NCBI GenBank assembly: GCA_009377445.1
Contig: WHUA01000015.1
Coordinates: 1-64,000 of the forward strand
From: Alphaproteobacteria bacterium
Lineage (GTDB): Bacteria > Pseudomonadota > Alphaproteobacteria > UBA8366
DNA length: 64,000 nucleotides
Direction: 5' to 3'
In this document: positions 7,254-15,998 of the stretch, in pieces
How the letters are laid out: each line of letters opens with the position of its first letter
Numbering within the stretch: the stretch's first letter is position 1
The notes under the pieces: generated by a model
The model's input: only the letters and a program-made list of their open reading frames with translations
Told to the model about the DNA's origin: nothing
Databases searched by the model: none
Program-made: the position numbers and the translations under genes

Positions 7254-9581
7254 TCAATTCTCGATTTCACCTTCTGAGATCAGTCCCTTTTTCAGTGCGT
7301 CGATAATGATAGAATTCGGGGTAGCCTCACGATTTGACGCCACCACGACGCTATACTTCGCTCGGGAAATAGCGAGATACATTTCTCGGAGTGTTTGCTG
7401 TTCGAGAGCAGCGGATAATGGAGGGTTATCGACCACGCGCGGTGGCATTACCCCTTGTTCCAAACCTACCAAGATTACGGCATCAAACTCCTGACCGCCT
7501 ACAAACGAAGGGCGGCTCAGAACGACTAGAGGTTGATCAGGAGATAACTTCTCGCCCCTTTGTGTAATCACGTGGAGCGGTAGCTGGGATTGTTCAAGTT
7601 CCGACCGAAGGGCTTCCCAGTAAATCTCAGCATGACAAATAACTGAAATTTGACGCACATTCCGTGCTCGCAGTTTCTGTACGGCCTTCAAGATGAAACG
7701 GCTGAAGCTATGCGCTTTTTCATTGCATCTGATAAGGAGTGGAACACTCCCGTCTTCACGGGCAAGCGTACCTTCTACGTCATCAGCTGCGAACTCAGGA
7801 AAATCTGTCCCAAACAGATCCGTTGTTCGCTGTATAACAAAAAATGCGAGGTCGACTATCTTCCTCGTCGAGCGATGATTAGAAGGTAATGTTTCATTCT
7901 CGATGTTTTCAATGCCGAGCGTAGCTAAGCCGGCAGCACTAAATCCAAATGGCTCCTGTGCTTCATCAAGGGCAAGCGCTATGGGTACATGTGCAGCCGT
8001 GCCCTTTCCTAAATAGGCAAACACCCTTCTCTCGTTTTCATTGAACAATTGTGCCTCATCGACAAAGATAAAATCAAACCCCTCAGATTTTCTCCGAAGA
8101 TCCCAGAGTGGAGTTCGCAAGCGTCCCAAAAGGGAAATCGCGACATCGTCAGAGTCTAGCATCTCATACTGCTCAAATACTACTTGGTGGTAACGCTTGA
8201 ACACATCAAACGCGAAACGTCGTTCTTCCGTGGTCATGATGCCATGCAACCTGCTGAACGGTGCTTCAGCGCTTACGTACCGCTTCTCGTCCGTAACCAA
8301 ACCGCGCCCTTTGATGACTGTAGATATCTCAGCCATAAGCAATTCAGAAAATAATATCCGCAGAGATTCGTTTGTTGATATCTGCGATAGCAGCTTGCTG
8401 CCCGCCACGATTTTAGCATGCGCAGTTATGGATTCATTGAGTGCTTCTTTGATCTGGTCGCGCTGAAATAGCTTAGTTTTGTGAGCATCCCTATCGATTA
8501 CCGACGAGTCCGCAACACCGATCATTTGTCGACCATATTCTGCGAGCGTAGTGACATTGATAGATCGCTTATTGGACGTTAGGTAATCTTCAGCTCCGAG
8601 AACACGCAACCGATCTATCACAGCTGCCGCCATCGGGGCGTTATGTACGACGTACAAAATCTTGGCTGAACGACAGTCGGTTTCCGCCGACCTTAGGTAT
8701 CGGATCGCCAGAAGCTGCATGAGCAGCGTTTTGCCCGAGCCGGCCGGACCGATGATCCGAACGGGATGTCGTAGCAGCGCGTCCGCCTCCAAAACGCGTC
8801 TTTGCACCTCGTTCAACTGGCCGCTTTCGACCCACTGATCATAGGTCCAGTGTATGGTTTCGTATGGACTAACACCACCCGTCGAAGGACGGTATTCGGT
8901 TGAGACGCTTACATTCTGAAGGCCACCGTGGTCAGCTGGTGCCGGAGCCAAGGCAGAGCGAAGCGTCTGGAACGTTGGGGCATCAATGAGAGGTCGCCGT
9001 CGAGCGGTATCAATGAGTGAATTCGCAAGGTCCACTAGTCGGCCAAGGTGCCTAGACTCTTCGGCCATTGCCCCAGTAAGGGCATCGAAGTCATGCTCCG
9101 GTCCAATAAGCATGACAGCCCGAGTGCCAATAGTGCCCGTACCACCGGCCTCGGCGTAGCTTATAGAGAATTGCCTGGCTTCATTACCACGCCCTGCCAA
9201 ACAGGTGTGGGCCCCATTGGGCCACGTTCTATGGATTAACTCGCCATCCAGCATTAGACCTAAGAGGCGTTGATTAGCTACGTAGATAATGCGTTCAAAA
9301 ACTTGCTGCCCGATTATAGGCATGCCGAGAAGGCCACGTGGAGCTTCTAGTCGGAATATTACCCACTCCTCAGAACCAGTGCCTGAGAGGTGCTCCCGGT
9401 TCCAAACCGCTAGCAGTCGACCGTCTGTAGATCCGACGAGGCGCATGGAACCGTGCGCGAATTCGCCAGAACGAAACGGCTTCAGGTCCTCTTCTAGCAG
9501 AACCGAGGCCAAAGCAGTCGATATACCCTTGTGCGTTAGGAGCCAAGCGCAAGTCCGTTGTGGAATCGCGACATATCGCAT
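7254..9581 (-). CDS. UvrD-like superfamily 1 helicase with an uncharacterised N-terminal region
   Basis: The protein has 775 residues. The first roughly 250 residues are a beta-rich region I do not recognise. SF1 helicase motifs follow in order: LNEVQRRVLEAD (Q-motif-like), Walker A GPAGSGKT at 278-285, Walker B VDEAQ around 507-511, SNHRST (motif IV-like), EFDAVILVGLEQGVMP (motif V) and REMYLAISRAKYSVVV (motif VI). It should translocate on or unwind nucleic acid with ATP; no nuclease motif is evident. The ATG overlaps the upstream stop by one base (TAATG), so translation is coupled to the 310-residue gene. The DNA is visibly AT-richer than its surroundings, with codon use to match, and is flanked by duplicated host-gene fragments. 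Acquired origin and a defence role are inferences. Confidence 0.85.
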   Translation of the reverse strand: MRYVAIPQRTCAWLLTHKGISTALASVLLEEDLKPFRSGEFAHGSMRLVGSTDGRLLAVWNREHLSGTGSEEWVIFRLEAPRGLLGMPIIGQQVFERIIYVANQRLLGLMLDGELIHRTWPNGAHTCLAGRGNEARQFSISYAEAGGTGTIGTRAVMLIGPEHDFDALTGAMAEESRHLGRLVDLANSLIDTARRRPLIDAPTFQTLRSALAPAPADHGGLQNVSVSTEYRPSTGGVSPYETIHWTYDQWVESGQLNEVQRRVLEADALLRHPVRIIGPAGSGKTLLMQLLAIRYLRSAETDCRSAKILYVVHNAPMAAAVIDRLRVLGAEDYLTSNKRSINVTTLAEYGRQMIGVADSSVIDRDAHKTKLFQRDQIKEALNESITAHAKIVAGSKLLSQISTNESLRILFSELLMAEISTVIKGRGLVTDEKRYVSAEAPFSRLHGIMTTEERRFAFDVFKRYHQVVFEQYEMLDSDDVAISLLGRLRTPLWDLRRKSEGFDFIFVDEAQLFNENERRVFAYLGKGTAAHVPIALALDEAQEPFGFSAAGLATLGIENIENETLPSNHRSTRKIVDLAFFVIQRTTDLFGTDFPEFAADDVEGTLAREDGSVPLLIRCNEKAHSFSRFILKAVQKLRARNVRQISVICHAEIYWEALRSELEQSQLPLHVITQRGEKLSPDQPLVVLSRPSFVGGQEFDAVILVGLEQGVMPPRVVDNPPLSAALEQQTLREMYLAISRAKYSVVVASNREATPNSIIIDALKKGLISEGEIEN

Positions 9582-10513
9582 TATTTATCAACCTCTTGAC
9601 TGATTCGCAAGACGGACTGGTCAGTGAAATCTGGGGAACCCAAGCGACTATAAATTGCACAGTACCGGTTCAGTAGGTCCGCCAGGAACTCGCTTTTCAC
9701 AGAAAGCACTTTCACTGGCCGCTCCTTACGAAAAGCGTCAGCAATCGGATACACCTTACCGAGCGCGGAGCAAGCCGTCTCCCAAGAATCCTCAGGTGTG
9801 TTTTGTGCGAGATCAAGTACCTCTATGGGAGCCGTCAAAGGGTAGCGGAAAAGCACTACAGAATGCGCAGAAAGGCCCGAGAATCCACTTTCTTGCTCAT
9901 CCTTCGGCAAAAAATGAAGGTCAGTGCGGTACGAGTTTGTAATTATGGCATTCTTCAACTTATCCCAATCGCTGCCGAAGAGGCTCGACAGATGGTTGGC
10001 GTTAGCTTGTTCGGCCCGTCCACGCGCAATCTGTCGAATTAATGATAGCCCATCGGTTGCGCGGGTTAGTGCCGCGACTTCCTTCTGCCCTCGTTGCTTA
10101 GCTTTTAGGTGAGTGGCTATCGCCATAGCAGCGCGATCGATCTCTGGCATACCGGGAGGTCGATACCGTCCATGACCCCAATCTATGACAGGGTCCAATC
10201 TCCCCGCTTGAAACAAGCCAACGAGGCGGTCTTTGATTTCAGGCACAAGACCTAAGGTGCAGAAGTAGGCCCTCATCGGAATGATAGGCAGATAGATTAT
10301 CGTCTCCGCCTTCCGATTGGCTAGGTCACAGGCTGGCGTAATGACCAGTCCCTGACTAGGCGAGGACCCAAGCAGACCATGGGTCGGCAAGCCCGACCAG
10401 ATATCGCCGCAGCGGTGATTCAGGTCCGGCAGATACTCGTAGTAGTGTTTCGCTCCGATCTTCCGTGTCTGAAGCACCAACGCCCCCAATACACCAGGAG
10501 TGAGTAGTTCCAC
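9581..10513 (-). CDS. Uncharacterised protein coupled to the UvrD-like helicase
   Basis: I cannot assign a family to this 310-residue protein. It has no signal peptide or membrane segment. Two stretches look like conserved motifs: GLVITPACDLANRKAE (Cys62, Asp63) near the N-terminus, and a C-terminal LLNRYCAIYSRLGSPDF after TDLHFLPKDEQ...SAHSVVLFRYP. The first resembles a cysteine/aspartate site followed by a lysine. It is the first gene of the two-gene minus-strand unit, and its stop overlaps the helicase start (TAATG), so the two products are probably made in fixed ratio and work together. Base composition is AT-richer than the rest of the window. A sensor, adaptor or effector partner in a defence module is possible. 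Confidence 0.7.
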   Translation of the reverse strand: MELLTPGVLGALVLQTRKIGAKHYYEYLPDLNHRCGDIWSGLPTHGLLGSSPSQGLVITPACDLANRKAETIIYLPIIPMRAYFCTLGLVPEIKDRLVGLFQAGRLDPVIDWGHGRYRPPGMPEIDRAAMAIATHLKAKQRGQKEVAALTRATDGLSLIRQIARGRAEQANANHLSSLFGSDWDKLKNAIITNSYRTDLHFLPKDEQESGFSGLSAHSVVLFRYPLTAPIEVLDLAQNTPEDSWETACSALGKVYPIADAFRKERPVKVLSVKSEFLADLLNRYCAIYSRLGSPDFTDQSVLRISQEVDK

Positions 10514-10735
10514 CAGACTTTCACAAGCCCGAGGATGTGCTGGCGTTATGCCATAGAACTTATCGCAATTGGTAGAAAACAGGGGAAAATCGATATAAAC
10601 CGTGTTGAAAGTAATCCCTTACATGACTGGAACCGTACTAACGAGAGGCTCAGTTCAGGGTCAGAACCAGCCATGCCAACAGCGAACTTCGGTGTGTGTG
10701 TTAGCGGATGCTAGGGCGCGGGCGGTAGGGGCAGC
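10514..10735. other. Upstream region of the two-gene insert
   Basis: No gene is supported. It should contain the promoter of the minus-strand pair; AT-rich sequence at 10555-10615 is the likely place, but I see no convincing -35/-10 pair. At about 10690-10718 a short segment resembles the last codons of the ureohydrolase gene (VCVLADARARAV against LCVLADARSRRK), possibly the right edge of the insert. Confidence 0.45.
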
Positions 10736-11068
10736 GCGACGCCGATCGAGCCCAGCGAAATCCACGCCGCGCAGGCGGACGTGTTCGCTTCCTGCGCCCT
10801 CCGCGCGATCTTCTACAACCGGACGATCCCAAAACTCGACGCAGGCGCGGCGCTCAAGGCGCGCCGCATCCTCTACGCGCCCGACTACGTGGTTAATGCC
10901 GGTCGCCTGATCGAATTCTTCGTCGGTGAGATCGGCGGCGACGTGGTCGAGGTCTCCCCGCCCTTCGATCCCAGCGGCAACACCGCCATCGTCGGCGCGA
11001 CGATGATGTTCGAGATACTTTGCGTGCTGGCGGAGGCGCGGAGCCAGCGCGGGCAACGATCGCGTTGA
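10736..11068 (+). pseudogene. Chimeric remnant: dehydrogenase fragment joined to ureohydrolase 3' fragment
   Basis: The first half encodes ATPIEPSEIHAAQADVFASCA and then ILYAPDYVVNAGRLIEF, a degraded copy of residues in the second half of the amino acid dehydrogenase at 1158-2207, with about 16 residues deleted in the middle. At about 10930 it switches, at a short shared GAGA-CGGCG sequence, to the ureohydrolase end (GGDVVEVSPPFDPSGN, ATMMFEILCVLAEAR). No start or active site survives. The two source genes are neighbours in the intact locus, so this is probably the relic of a duplicated pair that lost its centre. Confidence 0.8.
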
Positions 11069-11190
11069 TCGCAAGCGCCTCGAATTAGACAGCGCCCGAA
11101 TCAATTCGATAGTCTGGCCCTGGGCGCGGGAGGGCAACGCGCGCACCTGCCGTGTCCACGGCCCTGAACTCAATGAAGAGGAGAAAGCGT

Positions 11191-11985
11191 GTGGGCAGCG
11201 ATACCCTGTTGTTCGAGCGCGAGGGCCACGTGGCCGTCATCACGCTGAATCGTCCGGCTCAGCGCAATGCCATAAACCAGGAAATGCGCCGCACCCTCAT
11301 GGATTGCCTGCAGCGGGTCCGGGAAGACGGGGACGTTCGCGCAGCGATCCTGACCGGAGCGGGAGGAACGTTCAGCGCCGGGGCCGATCTCAAGGAGCGC
11401 GCGTCCGGCGGCGGCGGCCGGCGCCACGACAATGCGCCGGCCTCGGTGATCGAAGCGGATCTTTCCGCGCAATGGTCGACGATGAAGTTCGAAAAGCCGC
11501 TGATCGCGGCGATCGACGGCTACTGCCTGGCGGGGGGCATGGAACTCGCGCTCGTCTGCGATATCAGGATTTGCACGCCCGAGGCGCAGTTCGGCCTTCC
11601 GGAGATCACGCGCGGTTTCTTCCCCGGCGGCGGCGGCCCGCAGCGCCTGGCCAGGAGCATTCCGCAATCGATCGCGATGGAGCTCATCCTCACCGGCGAC
11701 CGCATCGATGCGGAGACCGCGTTGCGGGCGGGTATCGTGAGCCGGATGGTGCCCGCCGAAGACCTCATGGAGACGGCCATGAAGATCGCCACGCGCATTG
11801 CCGGCCACGCGCCGCTTGCCGTTCGGGCGGCAAAGGAAGTGGCGCTGGCGGCGATGGACGAAACCTTCGAGCAGTCGATGCGGCTGGGCGGCGCGTTACG
11901 CTGGATCGTCGGGCAAACCGACGACGCGAAAGAGGGACCCCGCGCATTCGTCGAGGAACGCGACCCCCGCTATCAGGGCCGTTAG
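11191..11985 (+). CDS. Enoyl-CoA hydratase/isomerase family protein
   Basis: This is a crotonase-fold enzyme of about 264 residues. The acyl-CoA oxyanion-hole segments are SAGADLKER and YCLAGGMELALVCD, followed by FGLPEITRGFFPGGGGPQRL. Both glutamates that act in classical hydratases (GGMELA and LPEI) are present, which favours hydratase activity on a short or medium enoyl-CoA. I choose GTG at 11191 because GAGGAGA at 11177-11183 is the ribosome binding site; the ATG at 11173 overlaps that site. It is preceded by the pseudogene remnant and has no obvious operon partner. Its end overlaps the convergent unknown gene by four bases. Confidence 0.85.
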   Translation: MGSDTLLFEREGHVAVITLNRPAQRNAINQEMRRTLMDCLQRVREDGDVRAAILTGAGGTFSAGADLKERASGGGGRRHDNAPASVIEADLSAQWSTMKFEKPLIAAIDGYCLAGGMELALVCDIRICTPEAQFGLPEITRGFFPGGGGPQRLARSIPQSIAMELILTGDRIDAETALRAGIVSRMVPAEDLMETAMKIATRIAGHAPLAVRAAKEVALAAMDETFEQSMRLGGALRWIVGQTDDAKEGPRAFVEERDPRYQGR

Positions 11986-12635
11986 CCTCCGGGTCGGCCC
12001 CGCGCGACGATCTTGGCGTATTGATCCGCGCTTGCGAGAATCCCTGCGGCGGCGAAGACGTCTTCGAGGAGCCAAAAGAACGGGCCGCGCGGGTTTTCGT
12101 CCTTGGGCTTTGGCTTCGGCGGCTTCTTGCCGGTGAGGCGCGTGTACATTCGCGCCGCATGCTGGGCGATCAGCAGCGGCGGATCCTCCGCCTTCGGGGC
12201 GGCAGCCGCCGGCACGGGGCGGTCCGGTTGTTCGAGGTCATCCGCGGCGGCCGCCATGGACTCGGCGACCTGGGCAAGCCGGTCGATCAGGTCGTCGGGC
12301 TCGGCAATGGACATTCCCGCCGCGCGGACGCGCTTACTCAGGGCGTCCCGTGCCGTAACGGACAGCTTCGCCCACTCCTCCTTGAGGTCATGGAAGAGCC
12401 ACTGCGTCTCGCGCAGCTCCTTCGCCGCCACCAGGCGCTCCTCGTCCACTTCCTGAGCGGGGCCTTGTTCGGGCTGTTCGGGCGGCGACCCGTCGTCGTC
12501 CTTCGGCGCGGCGCTCTGGATGACGTACAGCAATCCGGTCACGGCGCGATTGAGCTCCGCCTTGCGGTCCGGCAGCACCGGAAGCCGCCGTACGGCGGCT
12601 TGAATTCGTTTTTCATCCACAGTTCCGGCGGCCAT
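11982..12635 (-). CDS. Hypothetical protein
   Basis: I do not recognise this protein of 217 residues. It has no signal peptide or membrane segment. The N-terminal half is helical and charged (DEERLVAAKELRETQWLFHDLKEEW). An Ala/Pro-rich linker follows, then a basic KKPPKPKPKDENP stretch and a closing GPFFWLLEDVFAAAGI helix. I use the ATG at 12635 (MAAGTVDEKRI); the frame extends farther upstream, but into palindromic repeat sequence. It is convergent with the crotonase gene and shares its last four bases. Confidence 0.55.
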   Translation of the reverse strand: MAAGTVDEKRIQAAVRRLPVLPDRKAELNRAVTGLLYVIQSAAPKDDDGSPPEQPEQGPAQEVDEERLVAAKELRETQWLFHDLKEEWAKLSVTARDALSKRVRAAGMSIAEPDDLIDRLAQVAESMAAAADDLEQPDRPVPAAAAPKAEDPPLLIAQHAARMYTRLTGKKPPKPKPKDENPRGPFFWLLEDVFAAAGILASADQYAKIVARGRPGG

Positions 12636-13095
12636 GATGCGAATTCTCTTCCATGCCCGGCATTCGCCCCGATTGCGCAATAATTGAGCGTAAACCAATA
12701 ATAAAACATTTAAGCGCGGCGACTGTATGCAAATCGCTGGAATGGTTAACGAATTTAGATGTCTTCGCGGCGACACCGCTGTCGCCGGCACACTGCTGTC
12801 CGGTTGAGCGTTCAGCGGACCGCCAGATCGGCGCACATGGACTCGCGGAACAAGTCCGCGAGTGACGATATTGTTTATAACCAAATACTTATCGTCATTG
12901 CCGCACTTGTTGCGGCAATCCACGGACGGGTGCCGAAACCGCATCGGTTTCGCGTTCTGGGACGGTCAGATGCTGCACACGCCAGACGATCCGCCTTTCT
13001 CCGCGGCCACGCGAAACGCCAACCGGACAGCAAGTGTCTGGCAAAGGCGCGGAGCCGTCTATCGCAACGGAAAATCTAGCCTCTGGCCCGCATCC
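12636..13095. other. Intergenic region holding paired hairpin repeats
   Basis: No gene is supported in these 460 bases. The part 12650-12780 is AT-richer and may hold the promoter of the unknown minus-strand gene. The central part carries the BIME-like hairpin pair described separately. The rest, up to the end of the ABC ATPase gene, shows nothing I can name. Confidence 0.6.
12837..12926. repeat. Two facing hairpins (BIME-like repeat)
   Basis: The first hairpin has arms ACTCGCGGA and TCCGCGAGT around ACAAG; the second has arms ATTGCCGCA and TGCGGCAAT around CTTGT. They face each other: the first is framed TGG...TGACGATA and the second TATCGTCA...TCCA, so the whole is itself an inverted pair around about 18 AT-rich bases. 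This is the arrangement of bacterial interspersed mosaic elements. A related single hairpin lies at 42110-42132. Confidence 0.75.
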
Positions 13096-14190
13096 TCACC
13101 GATCCGTCTGCGCCTGGAAGACGATGCAGGATTCCGGCGGGATGTGCGCAAAGGCCGTCTCGCCGGCCGGAAGCGTATCGCAGTCGACGCGGAAGGAATC
13201 GTTGCCGACCCGGACAAGGACAGTGTGATGCGCGCCCAGATAGGTGCGCTCCTCGATCCGCACCGGGAACACATTCGTTGCGTCGCTGCCGTTCGCCTGG
13301 GGCGAATCGCTGAGGTAGATCTTCTCCGGCCGCACCGAGACCGTGACCTTGCTGCCGTCCCTGAGCCGCAGCGGCGACGCGGCGACCAGCGGCTGGCCGT
13401 CGCCGATCGCGATCCGCACCGAGCCGTTGGCGATACCGGTCACCGTACCGCGGAAGAAATTGCTGCTGCCGATGAAGTCGGCCACGAACGGATCGGCCGG
13501 ATGCTCGTAGATCGTGTGGGGATCGGCGAGCTGCACGATCTTGCCCTGGTTCATCACCGCGACGCGGTCGCTGAGCGCCAGCGCCTCGCTCTGGTCGTGG
13601 GTGACGTAGACCGTGGTCACGCCGACCTGGTTCTGGAGGTGCCGCAGCCATGTCCGCGCCCGTTCGCGCAGCTTGGCGTCCAGGTTGGACAGCGGCTCGT
13701 CGAGCAGCAGCAGGCTCGGCCGGTAGACGAGAGTGCGCGCGAGCGCCACCCGCTGCTGCTGCCCGCCCGACAAGGCGTGCGGGTATCGCGCCCCATATTC
13801 CGACATCTCGACCAGCGCCAGCACCTCCTCGATGCGCTTGGCGCGCTCGGCCCTGGGAATCTTGCGCAGCTTGAGCGGGAAATCGAGGTTGTTCCACACC
13901 GTCATATGCGGCCAGAGCGCATAGGACTGGAACACGAGCCCGATCTCGCGGCCCTCCGGCGGCACGAACCGGCGCTTGGTACCGTCGAAGAACACGTTGC
14001 CGCCGAGCGCAATCAGGCCCTGGTCCGGCCTGTCGAGCCCGGCGATGGCGGCCAGCGTCGTCGACTTGCCGCAGCCGCTCGGCCCCAGCAGGGTCAGGAA
14101 CTCGCCGTCCGCGACGCGGAAGCTGACATCGTCGACGGCGCGGACCTCCCCGAACGTCTTCACCAATCCCTCGACCCGAAGCTCAGCCAT
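13096..14190 (-). CDS. ABC transporter ATP-binding protein (FbpC/PotA type)
   Basis: This is the ATPase of a binding-protein dependent importer, 364 residues. The Walker A is GPSGCGKST, the signature is ALSGGQQQRVALART, and the Walker B is LLLLDEPLSNLD, followed by the H-loop VTHDQSEALAL. The C-terminal roughly 110 residues form a TOBE-type regulatory domain (FPVRIEERTYLGAHHTVLVRV). It is the last gene of a three-gene minus-strand transporter operon, with its start overlapping the permease end by eight bases. Ferric iron is the usual substrate of this arrangement, but 2-aminoethylphosphonate, thiamine or polyamine importers look similar. Confidence 0.9.
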   Translation of the reverse strand: MAELRVEGLVKTFGEVRAVDDVSFRVADGEFLTLLGPSGCGKSTTLAAIAGLDRPDQGLIALGGNVFFDGTKRRFVPPEGREIGLVFQSYALWPHMTVWNNLDFPLKLRKIPRAERAKRIEEVLALVEMSEYGARYPHALSGGQQQRVALARTLVYRPSLLLLDEPLSNLDAKLRERARTWLRHLQNQVGVTTVYVTHDQSEALALSDRVAVMNQGKIVQLADPHTIYEHPADPFVADFIGSSNFFRGTVTGIANGSVRIAIGDGQPLVAASPLRLRDGSKVTVSVRPEKIYLSDSPQANGSDATNVFPVRIEERTYLGAHHTVLVRVGNDSFRVDCDTLPAGETAFAHIPPESCIVFQAQTDR

Positions 14191-15907
14191 AGATGCGTAC
14201 TCCCAGCGCCTTGCGGGCGACGTAGACGAATATGACGGTGATCAGAATCTGGATGGTGGCGAGCGCCGAAACCGGGCCGTTGTCGCCCTGAATCCAGAAC
14301 TGCAGCATCGTCGTGCCGATGACCTCGCTGCCGGGCGCGAACAGGAACACCGCGGTGACATATTCCTTCAGGAAATGGATGAAAAGCAGCGCGAAGCAGG
14401 AGAACATCGCCGGCTTCAGCAGGCTGAGCAGGATGGAGCGCGAGGTCCGCCACCAGTCGGCCCCGACGGTGCGTGCGCTGCGGTCGAGGTCGGCGCTGAT
14501 CTGCGACAGGGCCGGCGCGATCGCGCCGAATCCGGTCGGCAGATAGCGCATGATGTAGGCGATGACCAGCAGCCAGATCGTGTTGCGCAGCCAGCCCAGC
14601 GGCGGGAAATAGCTCATCGCATAGAAGATGCCGATTCCGGCGATGATGCCGGGAATGGCCCGCGGCGAGATCGCGAGATACTCGAGCTGGCGCTTGAAGC
14701 GAAATTCGGACCGCGTCGCGACCAGGGCGATGAAGGTGATCAGCACCGTGCCGAGGATGCCGCCGATAACTGAAATCAGGATCGTATTCTTGATCGAGCG
14801 GACATAGACCTCGTAACCGGCGATCATCTGGTAGTTGCCCCAGGTGAACAGGTCCCAGATCGGCATCAGCGGCGTCAGCAGCACCGTCATGGACCGCAGC
14901 ACGAGCCCGCCCACCACCACGACGACGCCGAAGATCACATAGAAAAGCAGCGCGCCGAACGCGACCCACCGCCATGGGCCGAGCGGAAAGCGGCCGGGCC
15001 GCGATGCCTTGCCGCCAACGGTAACGAAGCGGCCGGCGTTCCGCATCAGCATCCCTTGCAATGCCATCAGTAGCATGACGATGACCAGCAGGAAGAAGGA
15101 CGCCGCGGCGACCAGGGAATAGTCCGGCGTCGCGCTCATGAATACCTGGTGGTAGAGATATGTGGTGAACAGCTCGATCTGCACCGGGCCGCCGAACACC
15201 AGCGGGATCGACAGCATCTCTATCGCAATTACAGCGTTCATGATCGTGCCGTAGATGATCGCCGGCCGCATCAGCGGCAGCGTGACCGTGCGCAGCACGG
15301 TCCAGGGACTCGCCCCGGCGCTGCGGGCGGCGTTCTCCAGGTTCGGATCCGCCGCGCTGGCGGATGCGATGCAGTAGAGATAGGCGAGCGGCGCCTGCGC
15401 CACGCCGCCGACCACCGCCATTCCGGTGACGGTATAGAGATTCCACGGCGTGACGCCGATAATGCTCTGGACCACCAGCGTCACATAGCCGGATGGCCCG
15501 TACATCGTGAACCAGCCGAAGGCCATCACGAGGTGCGAGAGGAAAAGCGGCCACAGCAGCAGTTCGCCGAACGCGGTCCGGAAGGGCAAGTCGGTGCGCC
15601 CGACCAGGATCGCCCCGACGATGCCGACCACTTGCGCAATAACCGTTGTGCCGATCGCGAACCAGACCGTGTTGCCGATCACGTGGCCGAACTCGGCCGT
15701 GAACAGGCGCCCGAAATTGGCAGCGGTGAGCGCGGCGTCGCTATCGTAGAGCGGACGGTCGAGAAATGCCTGATAGAAGACCGGCAGCAGCGGCAGCAGG
15801 ACGAGCAGGCCGGTGATGGCCGTGATGCCCCATTGGATGGCGAGGTTCCGGTCGAACTGCGGAACGGTCGCCGCCGGCAATCTTGGCGCCTCGCTTTGAA
15901 TGGTCAT
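14183..15907 (-). CDS. ABC transporter permease, fused double-domain (FbpB type)
   Basis: It is an inner-membrane permease of 574 residues with about twelve predicted hydrophobic segments in two homologous halves. This is the single-chain architecture of iron-type importers (FbpB/SfuB) rather than two separate permeases. Each half has a cytoplasmic EAA-like loop: NAARSAGASPWTVLRTVTLPLMRP in the first and DLDRSARTVGADWWRT in the second. It overlaps the ATPase gene by eight bases and lies 91 bases after the binding-protein gene. Confidence 0.9.
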   Translation of the reverse strand: MTIQSEAPRLPAATVPQFDRNLAIQWGITAITGLLVLLPLLPVFYQAFLDRPLYDSDAALTAANFGRLFTAEFGHVIGNTVWFAIGTTVIAQVVGIVGAILVGRTDLPFRTAFGELLLWPLFLSHLVMAFGWFTMYGPSGYVTLVVQSIIGVTPWNLYTVTGMAVVGGVAQAPLAYLYCIASASAADPNLENAARSAGASPWTVLRTVTLPLMRPAIIYGTIMNAVIAIEMLSIPLVFGGPVQIELFTTYLYHQVFMSATPDYSLVAAASFFLLVIVMLLMALQGMLMRNAGRFVTVGGKASRPGRFPLGPWRWVAFGALLFYVIFGVVVVVGGLVLRSMTVLLTPLMPIWDLFTWGNYQMIAGYEVYVRSIKNTILISVIGGILGTVLITFIALVATRSEFRFKRQLEYLAISPRAIPGIIAGIGIFYAMSYFPPLGWLRNTIWLLVIAYIMRYLPTGFGAIAPALSQISADLDRSARTVGADWWRTSRSILLSLLKPAMFSCFALLFIHFLKEYVTAVFLFAPGSEVIGTTMLQFWIQGDNGPVSALATIQILITVIFVYVARKALGVRIYG

Positions 15908-15998
15908 GCTGCTTCTGCTCCGGACGCTGTCTCAGGCGTCCGGCGGCTTTCCCGAACAGGATCGGACGGGAGGCCGCCGGAACGCAAGACGGAACACC

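Noticed and set aside
7254..10513. Assignment of the insert to Gabija, Zorya or BREX
   Set aside because: The helicase length and motifs differ from GajB, and no OLD nuclease, Zor proteins or PglZ/BrxC are present.
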